DNA of 64,000 bases from positions 744,001 through 808,000 of the forward strand of contig JODX01000001.1 in NCBI GenBank assembly GCA_000719105.1, read 5' to 3'. This stretch comes from Streptomyces sclerotialus (lineage in GTDB: Bacteria; Actinomycetota; Actinomycetes; Streptomycetales; Streptomycetaceae). Position numbers and translations under genes: made by a program. The notes below the pieces were generated by a model that saw only the letters and a list, made by a program, of their open reading frames with translations, did no database searches and was not told where the DNA came from. Every line of letters begins with the position of its first letter. The first letter of the stretch is position 1. This document shows, piece after piece, positions 7,307 through 17,817 of this stretch.

Positions 7307-8965
7307 TCAGGCGGTGAGCTCCGACTCCGTCACCGTCTCCAGCCGGGCCGGGCCGCCCCGCGGCTCCCGCGCCCGGTCGAGCCGCAGCCGGGCCGAGCGG
7401 CCGCGCAGGGTGAGGGTCATCAGATGGTTGCCGAACCAGGGGCCGCCCGTCCGGCGCCAGTCGATCGAGGGGCGCGCACCGCGTCCGTGCCGGACGAACC
7501 AGCGGCCCAGCGCGCGTCCCGGACGGCTCCAGCCGAAACGGAAACCGAGCCGCATGGAGCGCGGGATGGAGTTGTGCACCGGGGAGCAGGTCAGCTGGAG
7601 CACCCGGGCGTCGACGGCCTTGCCGGCGGGCCAGGAGGGCTCCGCGACATACGCGTGGTGCACGTCCCCGGACAGCACGCACACGGTCGCCGACGCGTTC
7701 TCGCCCGCCCCCGCCTCGGCGATCAGCGCCGCCAGCGACTCGAACGACTCCGGGAACGCCGCCCAGTGCTCCAGGTCCGCCCGCCTGCGCAGGTCCTCGC
7801 CGAACCGCGCCCAGCGCACCCCACGCCCGCCCCGGCACAGCGCGGCGTCCCAGGCCTCGGCCTCGTGCACGAGGTGCGGCAGCAGCCACGGCAGCGAGGT
7901 GCCGATGAGGAGGTGGTCGTATGCGCCGGGGTCGTCCAGTACCTGCGCGCGCAGCCACCGTTCCCCGGCCGGGTGCAGCATCGACCGGCTGTCCTCGTCC
8001 AGGACCCGGGCGGCCCGGGTGTCGACCATCACCACGCGGACGCGCCCGAAGTCCCGCCGGTAGCTCCAGCGGACCGAGTCGGGCTGCTGGTCGGCGCGGG
8101 CCGCGTGCGCGCGCAGCGCGTCGGTGCCGTCCGGTGTGGCCCGTACGGCGGCGTAGACCGGGTCGGCGGCCAGTTCGGCGGGCGGCAGGTTGCCGAGATG
8201 CTGGTGGACCCAGTACGACATCAGCCCGCTCAGCAGCCGCTCCCGCCACCACGGCGTGGACCGCATGTCGGCCAGCCAGGCGGCGCTGGTGTTCCAGTCG
8301 TCGATGACGTCGTGGTCGTCGAAGATCATGCAGCTGGGGACGGTGGAGAGCAGCCAGCGCACCTCCGGGTCGAGCCAGGACTCGTAGTAGAGGCGGGTGT
8401 ACTCCTCGTAGTCCGCGACCTGGTCGCCGGGCGGCTCGGCGAGGTCGCGGCGGGCGGCCAGCCAGCGGCGGGTCGCCTCGGAGGTCTCGTCCGCGTAGAC
8501 CTGGTCGCCGAGCAGGAGCAGGACGTCGGGCCGCTCGGCCGCCGGGTCGGCGGCGATGCGGGCGGCGAGAGTGTCCAGGACGTCGGGGCCCACCGGGTCC
8601 TTCTCGTGCGAGGGCGGGGCGGCCCAGCGGCAGGAGCCGAAGGCGATCCGGATGCCGCCCCCGCCCCCTTCGCTGCGGTCCTCCCCGGGCGTACGGATCG
8701 TGGAGGGCGGGAAGGGCGAGTCCGGCAGGGGCCAGACGGGGGCGCCGTCGAGGAGCACCTCGTACGCCGTCGCGGCGCCCGGGGTGAGTCCGGTGACCGG
8801 CACCAGCGCGTAGTGGTGGCCGGCGATCTGGAAGGTGCGGGCCTCGCCGCGGGCGCCGTCGGCGCAGCGCACCTCGGCGGTGCACGGACGGCTCGTCTCG
8901 ACCCACACGGTGGCGGTGCCGCCGTACGCGTACCTCAGCAGTGGTCCCAGCCGCAGCTCCGCCAT
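7307..8965 (-). CDS. PhoD-family alkaline phosphatase, no export signal
   Basis: 552 residues. An N-terminal Ig-like PhoD domain (RYAYGGTATVWVETSRPC) is followed by the metallophosphatase domain: AFGSCRW, DVLLLLGDQVYADE, MIFDDHDVIDDWN, and VLSGDVHHAYV, which supply the metal Asp/His/Asn ligands. Family enzymes are Ca/Fe phosphodi-/monoesterases, usually Tat-exported. This one starts MAELRLGPLLRYAYGG directly in the Ig-like domain without RR motif or signal peptide, so it probably acts in the cytoplasm. No PHO box was recognised. Confidence 0.88.
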   Translation of the reverse strand: MAELRLGPLLRYAYGGTATVWVETSRPCTAEVRCADGARGEARTFQIAGHHYALVPVTGLTPGAATAYEVLLDGAPVWPLPDSPFPPSTIRTPGEDRSEGGGGGIRIAFGSCRWAAPPSHEKDPVGPDVLDTLAARIAADPAAERPDVLLLLGDQVYADETSEATRRWLAARRDLAEPPGDQVADYEEYTRLYYESWLDPEVRWLLSTVPSCMIFDDHDVIDDWNTSAAWLADMRSTPWWRERLLSGLMSYWVHQHLGNLPPAELAADPVYAAVRATPDGTDALRAHAARADQQPDSVRWSYRRDFGRVRVVMVDTRAARVLDEDSRSMLHPAGERWLRAQVLDDPGAYDHLLIGTSLPWLLPHLVHEAEAWDAALCRGGRGVRWARFGEDLRRRADLEHWAAFPESFESLAALIAEAGAGENASATVCVLSGDVHHAYVAEPSWPAGKAVDARVLQLTCSPVHNSIPRSMRLGFRFGWSRPGRALGRWFVRHGRGARPSIDWRRTGGPWFGNHLMTLTLRGRSARLRLDRAREPRGGPARLETVTESELTA

Positions 8966-8981
8966 CGGGGATCACCCTCCT

Positions 8982-9010
8982 CCGTCGCCCCGTACGGTAC
9001 GGGGCGACGG
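8982..9010 (-). terminator. 29-bp palindromic hairpin between HNH nuclease and PhoD-family genes
   Basis: Perfect inverted repeat with 14-base arms CCGTCGCCCCGTAC and GTACGGGGCGACGG around one G. It lies 41 bases beyond the nuclease stop and just before the PhoD-family start, so it may end the nuclease transcript. Confidence 0.6.
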
Positions 9011-9051
9011 AGGGGAGCGGGGAGGTTCCGGAAGAACGCGAGAGGAACGAT

Positions 9052-9696
9052 TCAGCAGGCGGACAGGTAGTTCGTCAGCGCCGACTTCTCGGCGGAGTCC
9101 ACCGACAGGCCGTAGTAGTACTTCACCTGGACCCAGGCGCGGACGTACGTGCAGCGGTACGCGGTGCGGGACGGCATCCAGGTGGCCGGGTCCTGGTCGC
9201 TCTTCGCCTGGTTCACGTTGTCCGTGACGGCGATGAGCTGCGGGCGGGTCAGGTCGTTGGCGAACGCCTGGCGCCGCGAGGTCGTCCAGGAGCTCGCGCC
9301 GGAGTCCCATGCCTCGGCCAGCGGCACCAGGTGGTCGATGTCCAGGTCGGAGGCGGCGGTCCAGGTCGCGCCGTCGTACGGGGAGTACCAGCTGCCGCTG
9401 GTGGAGGCGCAGGCGGAGTCGGTGACGACGTTCGAGCCGTCGCGCTTGAGGACGGTCTCCCGGGTGTTGCAGGCGCCGCTGATGGTGATCCAGTGCGGGA
9501 AGAGGTCCCGGTTGTAGCCGGTGCGGTTCTCGGTCGCCACGGTGAGGGAGGCGAGGTAGGTGCGGGCCGTGGCGGCGCTCACCGGGGTGGGCAGCGCGGC
9601 GGCGGCGGTGGGGGCGTTGAACAGGCCCGTCATGGCTGCCAGACCGGTGACGGCGGCGAGTATGCTGAGCCGTCGACGCGCGTAGACCTTGCGCAT
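9052..9696 (-). CDS. Secreted HNH endonuclease-family protein
   Basis: 214 residues. The ATG at 9696 follows AAGGGAG and gives a signal peptide: MRKVYARRRLSILAAV, hydrophobic core, TAAAALP cleavage region. The catalytic block is DLDIDHLVPLAEAWDSGA with RRQAFANDL and later VTDNVNQAKSDQDPATWMP, the DUF1524-like HNH arrangement (Asp-His, Asn, Lys). Cysteines at CNTRE, SACAST, YRCTY and the C-terminal Cys may form disulfides. Likely an extracellular nonspecific DNase. The upstream leader holds two 18-bp direct repeats. Confidence 0.87.
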   Translation of the reverse strand: MRKVYARRRLSILAAVTGLAAMTGLFNAPTAAAALPTPVSAATARTYLASLTVATENRTGYNRDLFPHWITISGACNTRETVLKRDGSNVVTDSACASTSGSWYSPYDGATWTAASDLDIDHLVPLAEAWDSGASSWTTSRRQAFANDLTRPQLIAVTDNVNQAKSDQDPATWMPSRTAYRCTYVRAWVQVKYYYGLSVDSAEKSALTNYLSAC

Positions 9697-9722
9697 GCGT
9701 AACTCCCTTGAAGTCGGGGGGA

Positions 9723-9758
9723 CTTGGTGCGGGACAGGGGCTTGGTGCGGGACAGGGG
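9723..9758. repeat. Two adjacent 18-bp direct repeats upstream of the nuclease gene
   Basis: CTTGGTGCGGGACAGGGG occurs twice without a gap, 27-62 bp upstream of the nuclease start. This could be a recent duplication or a paired binding site. Confidence 0.8.
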
Positions 9759-9882
9759 CAACGGAACTGTGAGCACCGGAACTCTGGCCGGACTCCGTTG
9801 CGACCGGATGAGCGTTCGGTGAGAAGTTAATGACGTGCGCATGACACGACAAGACCTCGGGGTGCACAGGTTTCCGTCAGCC

Positions 9883-9913
9883 CGGCGCGGCGGCGCGGCG
9901 GCGCGGCGGCGCG
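9883..9913. repeat. Octamer tandem array CGGCGCGG
   Basis: Three full copies and one partial copy of CGGCGCGG in a non-coding stretch between the nuclease and HAD genes. Confidence 0.85.
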
Positions 9914-9931
9914 ATGCGATGACGTGCGGCT

Positions 9932-10022
9932 CGGTCGCCGGTCGGCGGTCGCCGGTCGTCGGTCGCCGGTCGTCGGTCGTCGGTCGGCGATCGCCGGTCG
10001 GCGGTCGTCGGTCGGCGGTCGC
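9932..10022. repeat. Thirteen-copy heptamer array CGGTCGN
   Basis: Thirteen consecutive 7-bp units CGGTCGN; the seventh base varies (C, G or T) and one unit reads CGATCGC. Apparent frames through it give only Arg/Asp/Pro/Thr repeats, so I treat it as non-coding. The period and copy number are read directly. Confidence 0.9.
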
Positions 10023-10294
10023 CGGGGGCCAGGGCCGGGGCCGGTGCTGGTGCTGGTGCCGGTGTCGCAGGAGTCCCGGTCCCGGTCGTTCGCGGCGGTG
10101 GATTGCGCAGGGATGGTGCATCCGGTGTGTCCGCGACGTGAAGGAGCGGCCGGGGGGTGCTGGCGCGGGTGGACCTCATTTTGTATCGTGGGAGAACAAA
10201 GTGGTTCCCGTCCGCACTCCCTGACCGGCGGGCGGGGCCACCTTGTCCCTCCGGGCCGCTCGGCCGGCCCCTCAGCCCGTCCTGGAGCATGCCG
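10023..10294. other. Intergenic stretch after the heptamer array
   Basis: It contains GC-rich sequence with a few GGTGCTGGTGCC repeats near 10040-10060 and the start region of the HAD gene. No supported gene or RNA was seen. Confidence 0.5.
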
Positions 10295-10954
10295 ATGACG
10301 GCCACCACTGTTTTGACCGCCCGCGCCCTTCTCCTCGACATGGACGGCACCCTCGTCAACTCCGACGCCGTCGTGGAGCGCATCTGGCGCCGCTGGGCCG
10401 ACCGGCACGGGCTGGACGGCGACGAGGTCATGAAGGTGGTGCACGGGCGGCAGGGATACGCCTCGATGGCGGTACTGCTGCCGGACCGGCCCATGGCGCA
10501 GAACCACGCGGACAACGCGCGCATGCTCGCCGCGGAGACCGCGGACATGGACGGCGTCGTGGAGGTCCCGGGCGCCGCCGCGTTCCTGGCCTCCCTCGCC
10601 GGACTGCCGCACGCGCTCGTCACCTCCGCGGACGTGGCGCTGTCCACCGCGCGCATGGCGGCGGCGGGGCTGCCCCTGCCGGACGTGCGCGTCACCGCCG
10701 AGTCCGTCGGGGCGAGCAAGCCCGACCCCGAGGGCTTCCTCAAGGGCGCCGCCGAGCTGGGCGTCGACCCCGCGGACTGCCTGGTCTTCGAGGATTCCGG
10801 GGCGGGGATCGCGGCGGGGCGCTCCGCCGGGATGCGGGTCGTCGGTGTCGGGCCGCGGGCGGCCGTCCACCGGCCGGACGCGTGGGTCGCCGACCTCGCG
10901 GGGGTGCGGGTCGAGCGTGCCGAGGGTGGGGAGCTGCGGGTCTTTCTCGGCTGA
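10295..10954 (+). CDS. HAD-family sugar-phosphatase-like hydrolase
   Basis: 219 residues. HAD motif I is LLLDMDGTLVNSDA (nucleophile Asp and acid Asp), motif II ALVTSADV, motif III Lys in GASKPDPEGFL, motif IV VFEDSGAGIAAG. The helical cap (residues about 20-80) fits subclass IA, as in small sugar-phosphate phosphatases. I prefer the ATG at 10295 over 10289 because GGAG then sits 7 bases before it. Substrate unknown. A 9-mer repeat array follows the stop. Confidence 0.87.
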   Translation: MTATTVLTARALLLDMDGTLVNSDAVVERIWRRWADRHGLDGDEVMKVVHGRQGYASMAVLLPDRPMAQNHADNARMLAAETADMDGVVEVPGAAAFLASLAGLPHALVTSADVALSTARMAAAGLPLPDVRVTAESVGASKPDPEGFLKGAAELGVDPADCLVFEDSGAGIAAGRSAGMRVVGVGPRAAVHRPDAWVADLAGVRVERAEGGELRVFLG

Positions 10955-14419
<3,465 letters not shown>

Positions 14420-14556
14420 CGGAGAGCGGAGAGCGGAGAGGGCGGGGTGGCAGGGTCGCCTCCGGTTGCTCTGCCGGGGCGACAGTTTACGCATGGACGT
14501 TCGGGCAACCCGGTGCGAAAACAGGCCCGTTGGGTCGAGAACCCCGGAAGGCATCC

Positions 14557-15228
14557 ATGTCCACAGGCGTGATCATCGCTTTGATCGTGATTGTGGCGGC
14601 CGTCGTGGTCATCGCGGCCGTCATGTACCGGCGCAACCGAGGGGCCCACGGCGGCAGCGGGCTGCGGCGCCGCTTCGGGCCCGAGTACGACCGGGCGCTC
14701 GCCCGGCACGACGGCGACAGGAAGGCGGCCGAACACGAGCTCGCCGAGCGGGTGAAGCGGCACGGTTCCCTGGAACCGCGGCCGCTGGAGTCCGCGGAGC
14801 GGGAGCGGTACGAGGTCCGCTGGACCGCCGTGCAGGAACGCTTCGTCGACGCGCCCCGCGAGGCCGTCGCCGAGGCGGACCGGCTGCTGGGCGAAGTGGC
14901 CGGGGCGCGTGGCTTCCCCGACGGCGGGCGCTACGACGAACAGGTCGAGGCGCTCTCCGTGCACCACGCGCACCACGTCCACGGCTACCGGCGGCTGCAC
15001 CGTGCCGCGCACGCCCCCGCCGCCGACGGCGACGGGACCCGCGCGGGCACCGAGGAGATGCGCACGGCCCTCGTCGAGGCCCGCGTGCTGTTCGAGGAGC
15101 TGGTGGCCCCCGGTCACCGCGGCTCGGGCAACTCGGGCTCCACCCGTCGTACGGACGCTGCGGCGGGCCACGGCAGCGGCAACGGCCTGCCGTGGGCGTT
15201 CAACAAGCGTCAGCCGAAGGAGAGTTGA
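14557..15228 (+). CDS. Single-helix membrane protein, first of a paralogous pair
   Basis: 223 residues. The ATG at 14557 follows GGAAGG. An N-terminal transmembrane helix (STGVIIALIVIVAAVVVIAA, residues 2-21) is followed by a charged helical domain with RRRFGPEYDRALARHDGDRK and the block QERFVDAPREAVAEADRLL. That block recurs in the next gene. A His-rich stretch (SVHHAHHVHGYRRLHRAAH) lies at about residues 140-160. No known function. The two genes are 15 bp apart and probably co-transcribed. Confidence 0.78.
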   Translation: MSTGVIIALIVIVAAVVVIAAVMYRRNRGAHGGSGLRRRFGPEYDRALARHDGDRKAAEHELAERVKRHGSLEPRPLESAERERYEVRWTAVQERFVDAPREAVAEADRLLGEVAGARGFPDGGRYDEQVEALSVHHAHHVHGYRRLHRAAHAPAADGDGTRAGTEEMRTALVEARVLFEELVAPGHRGSGNSGSTRRTDAAAGHGSGNGLPWAFNKRQPKES

Positions 15229-15243
15229 GGGGGGTTGAGGGAA

Positions 15244-15720
15244 ATGGCAGACGACATCAGGACCGGCCGGGACACCCGGTGGATGGAGGCCGTGCCGGGC
15301 CATGAGGGCCCGCGCCACGCAGGCCCGCACCACGAGGGCCCGCACCACGAGGGCCCCCAGGGAACGACGGTGCCGGGAGCATCGGGACCGACGGGCACGG
15401 GTGCGGGTGCGCAGGAGCCTGCGACGGGCTCCCACCGGAGCCCGCTGCTGCCCCACGAGGAGAGCGAGAAGTACGGGCTGCGGCTCCAGCACACGGTCAG
15501 CGGGTTCGTCGACACGCCCCGGGACGCCGTGGAGGACGCGGACCGCGTACTGCAGGAGGTCGCCTCCCGGTTCACCGAGGCCGTGACCGAGCGGCGCCGC
15601 ACCCTGCGCGCGTCCTGGCAGACCGCCGGCGAGGGCGCACCGTCCACCACGGACACCGAGCAGCTGCGCCTCGCCCTGCGCGACTACCGCGAGCTGACCG
15701 AGCGGCTGCTGAAGCTGTAA
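15244..15720 (+). CDS. Soluble paralogue of the upstream membrane protein
   Basis: 158 residues from the ATG at 15244 (GAGGG just upstream; a TTG at 15235 is an alternative). The N-terminal third is low complexity with HEGP / HAGP pentapeptide repeats encoded by 15-bp DNA repeats. The C-terminal part has QHTVSGFVDTPRDAVEDADR, matching the upstream gene's RFVDAPREAVAEADRLL, then a helix and LRDYRELTERLLKL. Probably the cytosolic partner of the membrane-anchored paralogue. No function known. Confidence 0.75.
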   Translation: MADDIRTGRDTRWMEAVPGHEGPRHAGPHHEGPHHEGPQGTTVPGASGPTGTGAGAQEPATGSHRSPLLPHEESEKYGLRLQHTVSGFVDTPRDAVEDADRVLQEVASRFTEAVTERRRTLRASWQTAGEGAPSTTDTEQLRLALRDYRELTERLLKL

Positions 15721-15745
15721 GGCCGGCGGCCGGCACGACCCGGCA

Positions 15746-15784
15746 CGAGGCCGCGTCCCGGACCATGCCCGGGGCGCGGCCTCG
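15746..15784. terminator. Terminator hairpin between convergent genes
   Basis: CGAGGCCGCG-T-CCCGG pairs with CCGGGG-CGCGGCCTCG across a short ACCATGCC loop. It lies between the paralogue pair (+) and DUF1992 gene (-). Confidence 0.75.
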
Positions 15785-15819
15785 TCGTACGCCTCGGTTC
15801 TCCGCCGCAGGTCTCCGCC

Positions 15820-16224
15820 TCAGTTCTCCTCGCGGAGCTTCCGCCACTGCCGCACGACGTCCTCCACGTCGTACGGCTTCTTGCCCAGCGGCGGGCCCGG
15901 CGGGGGCTTGAACATCATGTCGCGGATCTTGACGTTGATCTCGTCGACGATCTTCCGTACGAGCCGTTCGGTGGGTGCGGCGAGGGCCGCCGCCAGCGCG
16001 TCCTCGGCCTCCTTGCGCAGGGCCAGCGTCGGCGGGAGGACGGCCAGCCCCTCGCGGGCCATCTTCTTCCTGACCCACCACAGGTCGTCGTAGGGCGTGT
16101 CGGGGTCGGACAGCGGTCTGCCCGCGCCCGGCAGCGCGGCGAAGTCACCGCGCGCCTGCGCATCACGGATCTGTTTGTCGACGAAGGACTCGAAGCTGAC
16201 ACCAGGTGGCTTGCGCTCGGTCAT
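15820..16224 (-). CDS. DUF1992 (DnaJ-homologue C28-like) protein
   Basis: 134 residues. It has the family pattern FESFVDKQIRDAQARGDFAA, LPGAGRPLSDPDTPYDDLWW, and RKEAEDALA, ending with PPPGPPLGKKPYDVEDVVRQ. DUF1992 corresponds to the conserved part of the eukaryotic DNAJC28 protein, with no J domain. Function is unknown. I start at the ATG at 16224 because the family begins just there; the frame runs on upstream as shadow sequence. Confidence 0.85.
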   Translation of the reverse strand: MTERKPPGVSFESFVDKQIRDAQARGDFAALPGAGRPLSDPDTPYDDLWWVRKKMAREGLAVLPPTLALRKEAEDALAAALAAPTERLVRKIVDEINVKIRDMMFKPPPGPPLGKKPYDVEDVVRQWRKLREEN

Positions 16225-16375
16225 GTGTCCATTGTGCCGGGAACCGCACATCTGGCCGAGGCGGCGAATTATCATGCGGCGGCGGTGCGCCGGGCGAGCC
16301 CGCGCGGCGACACGGACAGTGGACGGACGGCCGGTCGCGCAGGCCGGATGATCCCGTGACCGGAAGGAGCACACG

Positions 16376-16771
16376 TTGCTCGAACTCACCATGGCCTCGG
16401 TCTCCGCGGCGGACGCCGGGGCGACGGCCGGCATGCTGATGGCTGACGCACCCAGCGATCCCGGCGCGGTGCTGCGGGTGGGCCGTGACCGCTCCGTCTG
16501 CCGTCTCGCGACGCCCGACGACTGGCTGTTCGTCTCCCGTGTCCACTTGGAGTTCCTCTGCGCGCCGGACGGCAGCTGGCAGGTCACCTGGCTGCGCGGC
16601 TCGCAGCCGGACCCCTCCTCGGAGGTGCGCCTGGCCCTGGTCGGGATGCAGCCCCAGCCCGTCCCGTACGGCGGCACGGCCAGGCTGCCGCACGGCAGCT
16701 CCGGCGAGCTGGTGATCCAGGACCGCACCGCGCCCCGCAGCGTCAACGTCGGCTTCTACCACGAGGGGTGA
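16376..16771 (+). CDS. FHA-domain-like protein with TTG start
   Basis: 131 residues. The TTG at 16376 is preceded by a perfect AAGGAG with six-base spacing; the first ATG (16391) has none. The FHA core is visible: VLRVGRDRSVCRLATPD, then WLFVSRVHLEFLCAPDGSWQ, which correspond to the phosphothreonine-binding Gly-Arg and Ser-x-x-His positions. FHA domains bind phosphothreonine peptides. No second domain is present, so this may be an adaptor for a Ser/Thr kinase pathway (inference). Confidence 0.75.
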   Translation: MLELTMASVSAADAGATAGMLMADAPSDPGAVLRVGRDRSVCRLATPDDWLFVSRVHLEFLCAPDGSWQVTWLRGSQPDPSSEVRLALVGMQPQPVPYGGTARLPHGSSGELVIQDRTAPRSVNVGFYHEG

Positions 16772-16840
16772 GCCGGCTGTCCCGGATCTGGGCCCTGTGA
16801 CCCGTGACCCGGTGGCGCGGTCGGTCCAGTACCCGGGTGG

Positions 16841-17518
16841 TCAGTCCAGCACCCGGGCCAGCGCGAAGCCGTCGTACCCCTTGCTCCCCACCGTCTGCAC
16901 CGCCGTCCCGCTCAGCCTCGGGTGCGCGGCGATCAGTTCCAGGGCGGCGCGGGTGCCCCGGACGTCCGGGGCGTCGCTGTCCGCGTCGGTGACCCGGCCG
17001 CTCCGTACGACGTTGTCCAGCACGATCAGCGCGCCGGGCCGGGTCAGCTTGAGCGCCCACTCCACGTAGTGCGGGTTGTTGACCTTGTCGGCGTCGATGA
17101 AGACGAGGTCGAACGGCTCGGGGTTCTGGTCCGCGAGCTTCGCCAGCGACTCCAGCGCGGGGCCCACGCGCACCTCGACCTGCCGGCCGAGGCCCGCGCG
17201 TTCGATGTTGCGGCGGGCGACGTCGGCGTGCCGGGCGTCGTACTCGAGGCTGATCAGCCGGCCGCCCCCGGGGAGCGCGCGGCCCAGCCAGATCGTGCTG
17301 TAGCCGCCGAGGGTGCCGATCTCCAGGATCCGGCGCGCGCCCTGGACCTGGGCGAGCAGGTGGAGCAGCTTGCCCTGGTTGGGTGCGACGTTGATGTGCG
17401 GGAGGCCGGCGGCGTCGCTGTCCCGCAGCGCGGCGGTCAGTGCCTCGTCCTCGGGGGAGAGCAGGGTGGTGAAGTAGGTGTCGACGTCGTTCCAGATCTG
17501 CGGCTCGCTGCTGCTCAT
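16841..17518 (-). CDS. SAM-dependent O-methyltransferase (catechol/caffeoyl-CoA type)
   Basis: 225 residues. The SAM-binding motif ARRILEIGTLGGYSTIWLGR, the acidic motif II region ISLEYDARHADVAR, FDLVFIDADKVNNPHYVEWA (metal-binding Asp cluster) and GALIVLDNVVRSGRV are all present, as in the class I O-methyltransferase_3 family that needs a divalent metal. AAAGG precedes the ATG. A perfect 8-bp inverted repeat lies 21 bp upstream. Substrate unknown. Confidence 0.88.
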   Translation of the reverse strand: MSSSEPQIWNDVDTYFTTLLSPEDEALTAALRDSDAAGLPHINVAPNQGKLLHLLAQVQGARRILEIGTLGGYSTIWLGRALPGGGRLISLEYDARHADVARRNIERAGLGRQVEVRVGPALESLAKLADQNPEPFDLVFIDADKVNNPHYVEWALKLTRPGALIVLDNVVRSGRVTDADSDAPDVRGTRAALELIAAHPRLSGTAVQTVGSKGYDGFALARVLD

Positions 17519-17538
17519 GCACCATGCCTTTCGTTTAT

Positions 17539-17559
17539 CTAGTTAGATGTGCTAACTAG
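17539..17559 (-). promoter_or_regulatory. Inverted repeat operator upstream of the O-methyltransferase gene
   Basis: CTAGTTAG-N5-CTAACTAG, a perfect 8-bp inverted repeat in unusually A/T-rich sequence, 21 bp before the start. Size and symmetry fit a MarR/TetR-type repressor site. No regulator gene adjoins it. Confidence 0.65.
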
Positions 17560-17817
17560 TCACCGGGGTGATCGTAGACCGGGTACGGTCGGCTGTCGCC
17601 CGGATTCTGTGACGTGTGTCGCGCCTCCGGCATTGAATGCAACCCGCCGCGGACTATCGTCAACCGGACAAAAGCGGGACGGACGTCAGGTGAAGATGGG
17701 GTTGCCTGCGTCTGGAACCGGGGGCAGTGCGACTCTCTAGGGCCTAGGGGTCTCCTCACAGAGTGCGCACAAGGTGACCACTTACGGGACGGAACGGGGC
17801 GGGAGGGCCGACGGGGC

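Noticed and set aside
9883..10022. CRISPR-like array
   Set aside because: Units are 7 or 8 bp with no unique spacers and no cas genes.
9827..10870. Long reading frames through the heptamer array encoding Arg/Asp/Pro repeats
   Set aside because: They follow directly from a 7-bp tandem repeat being open in several frames, have no ribosome site or domain, and lie antisense to the HAD gene.
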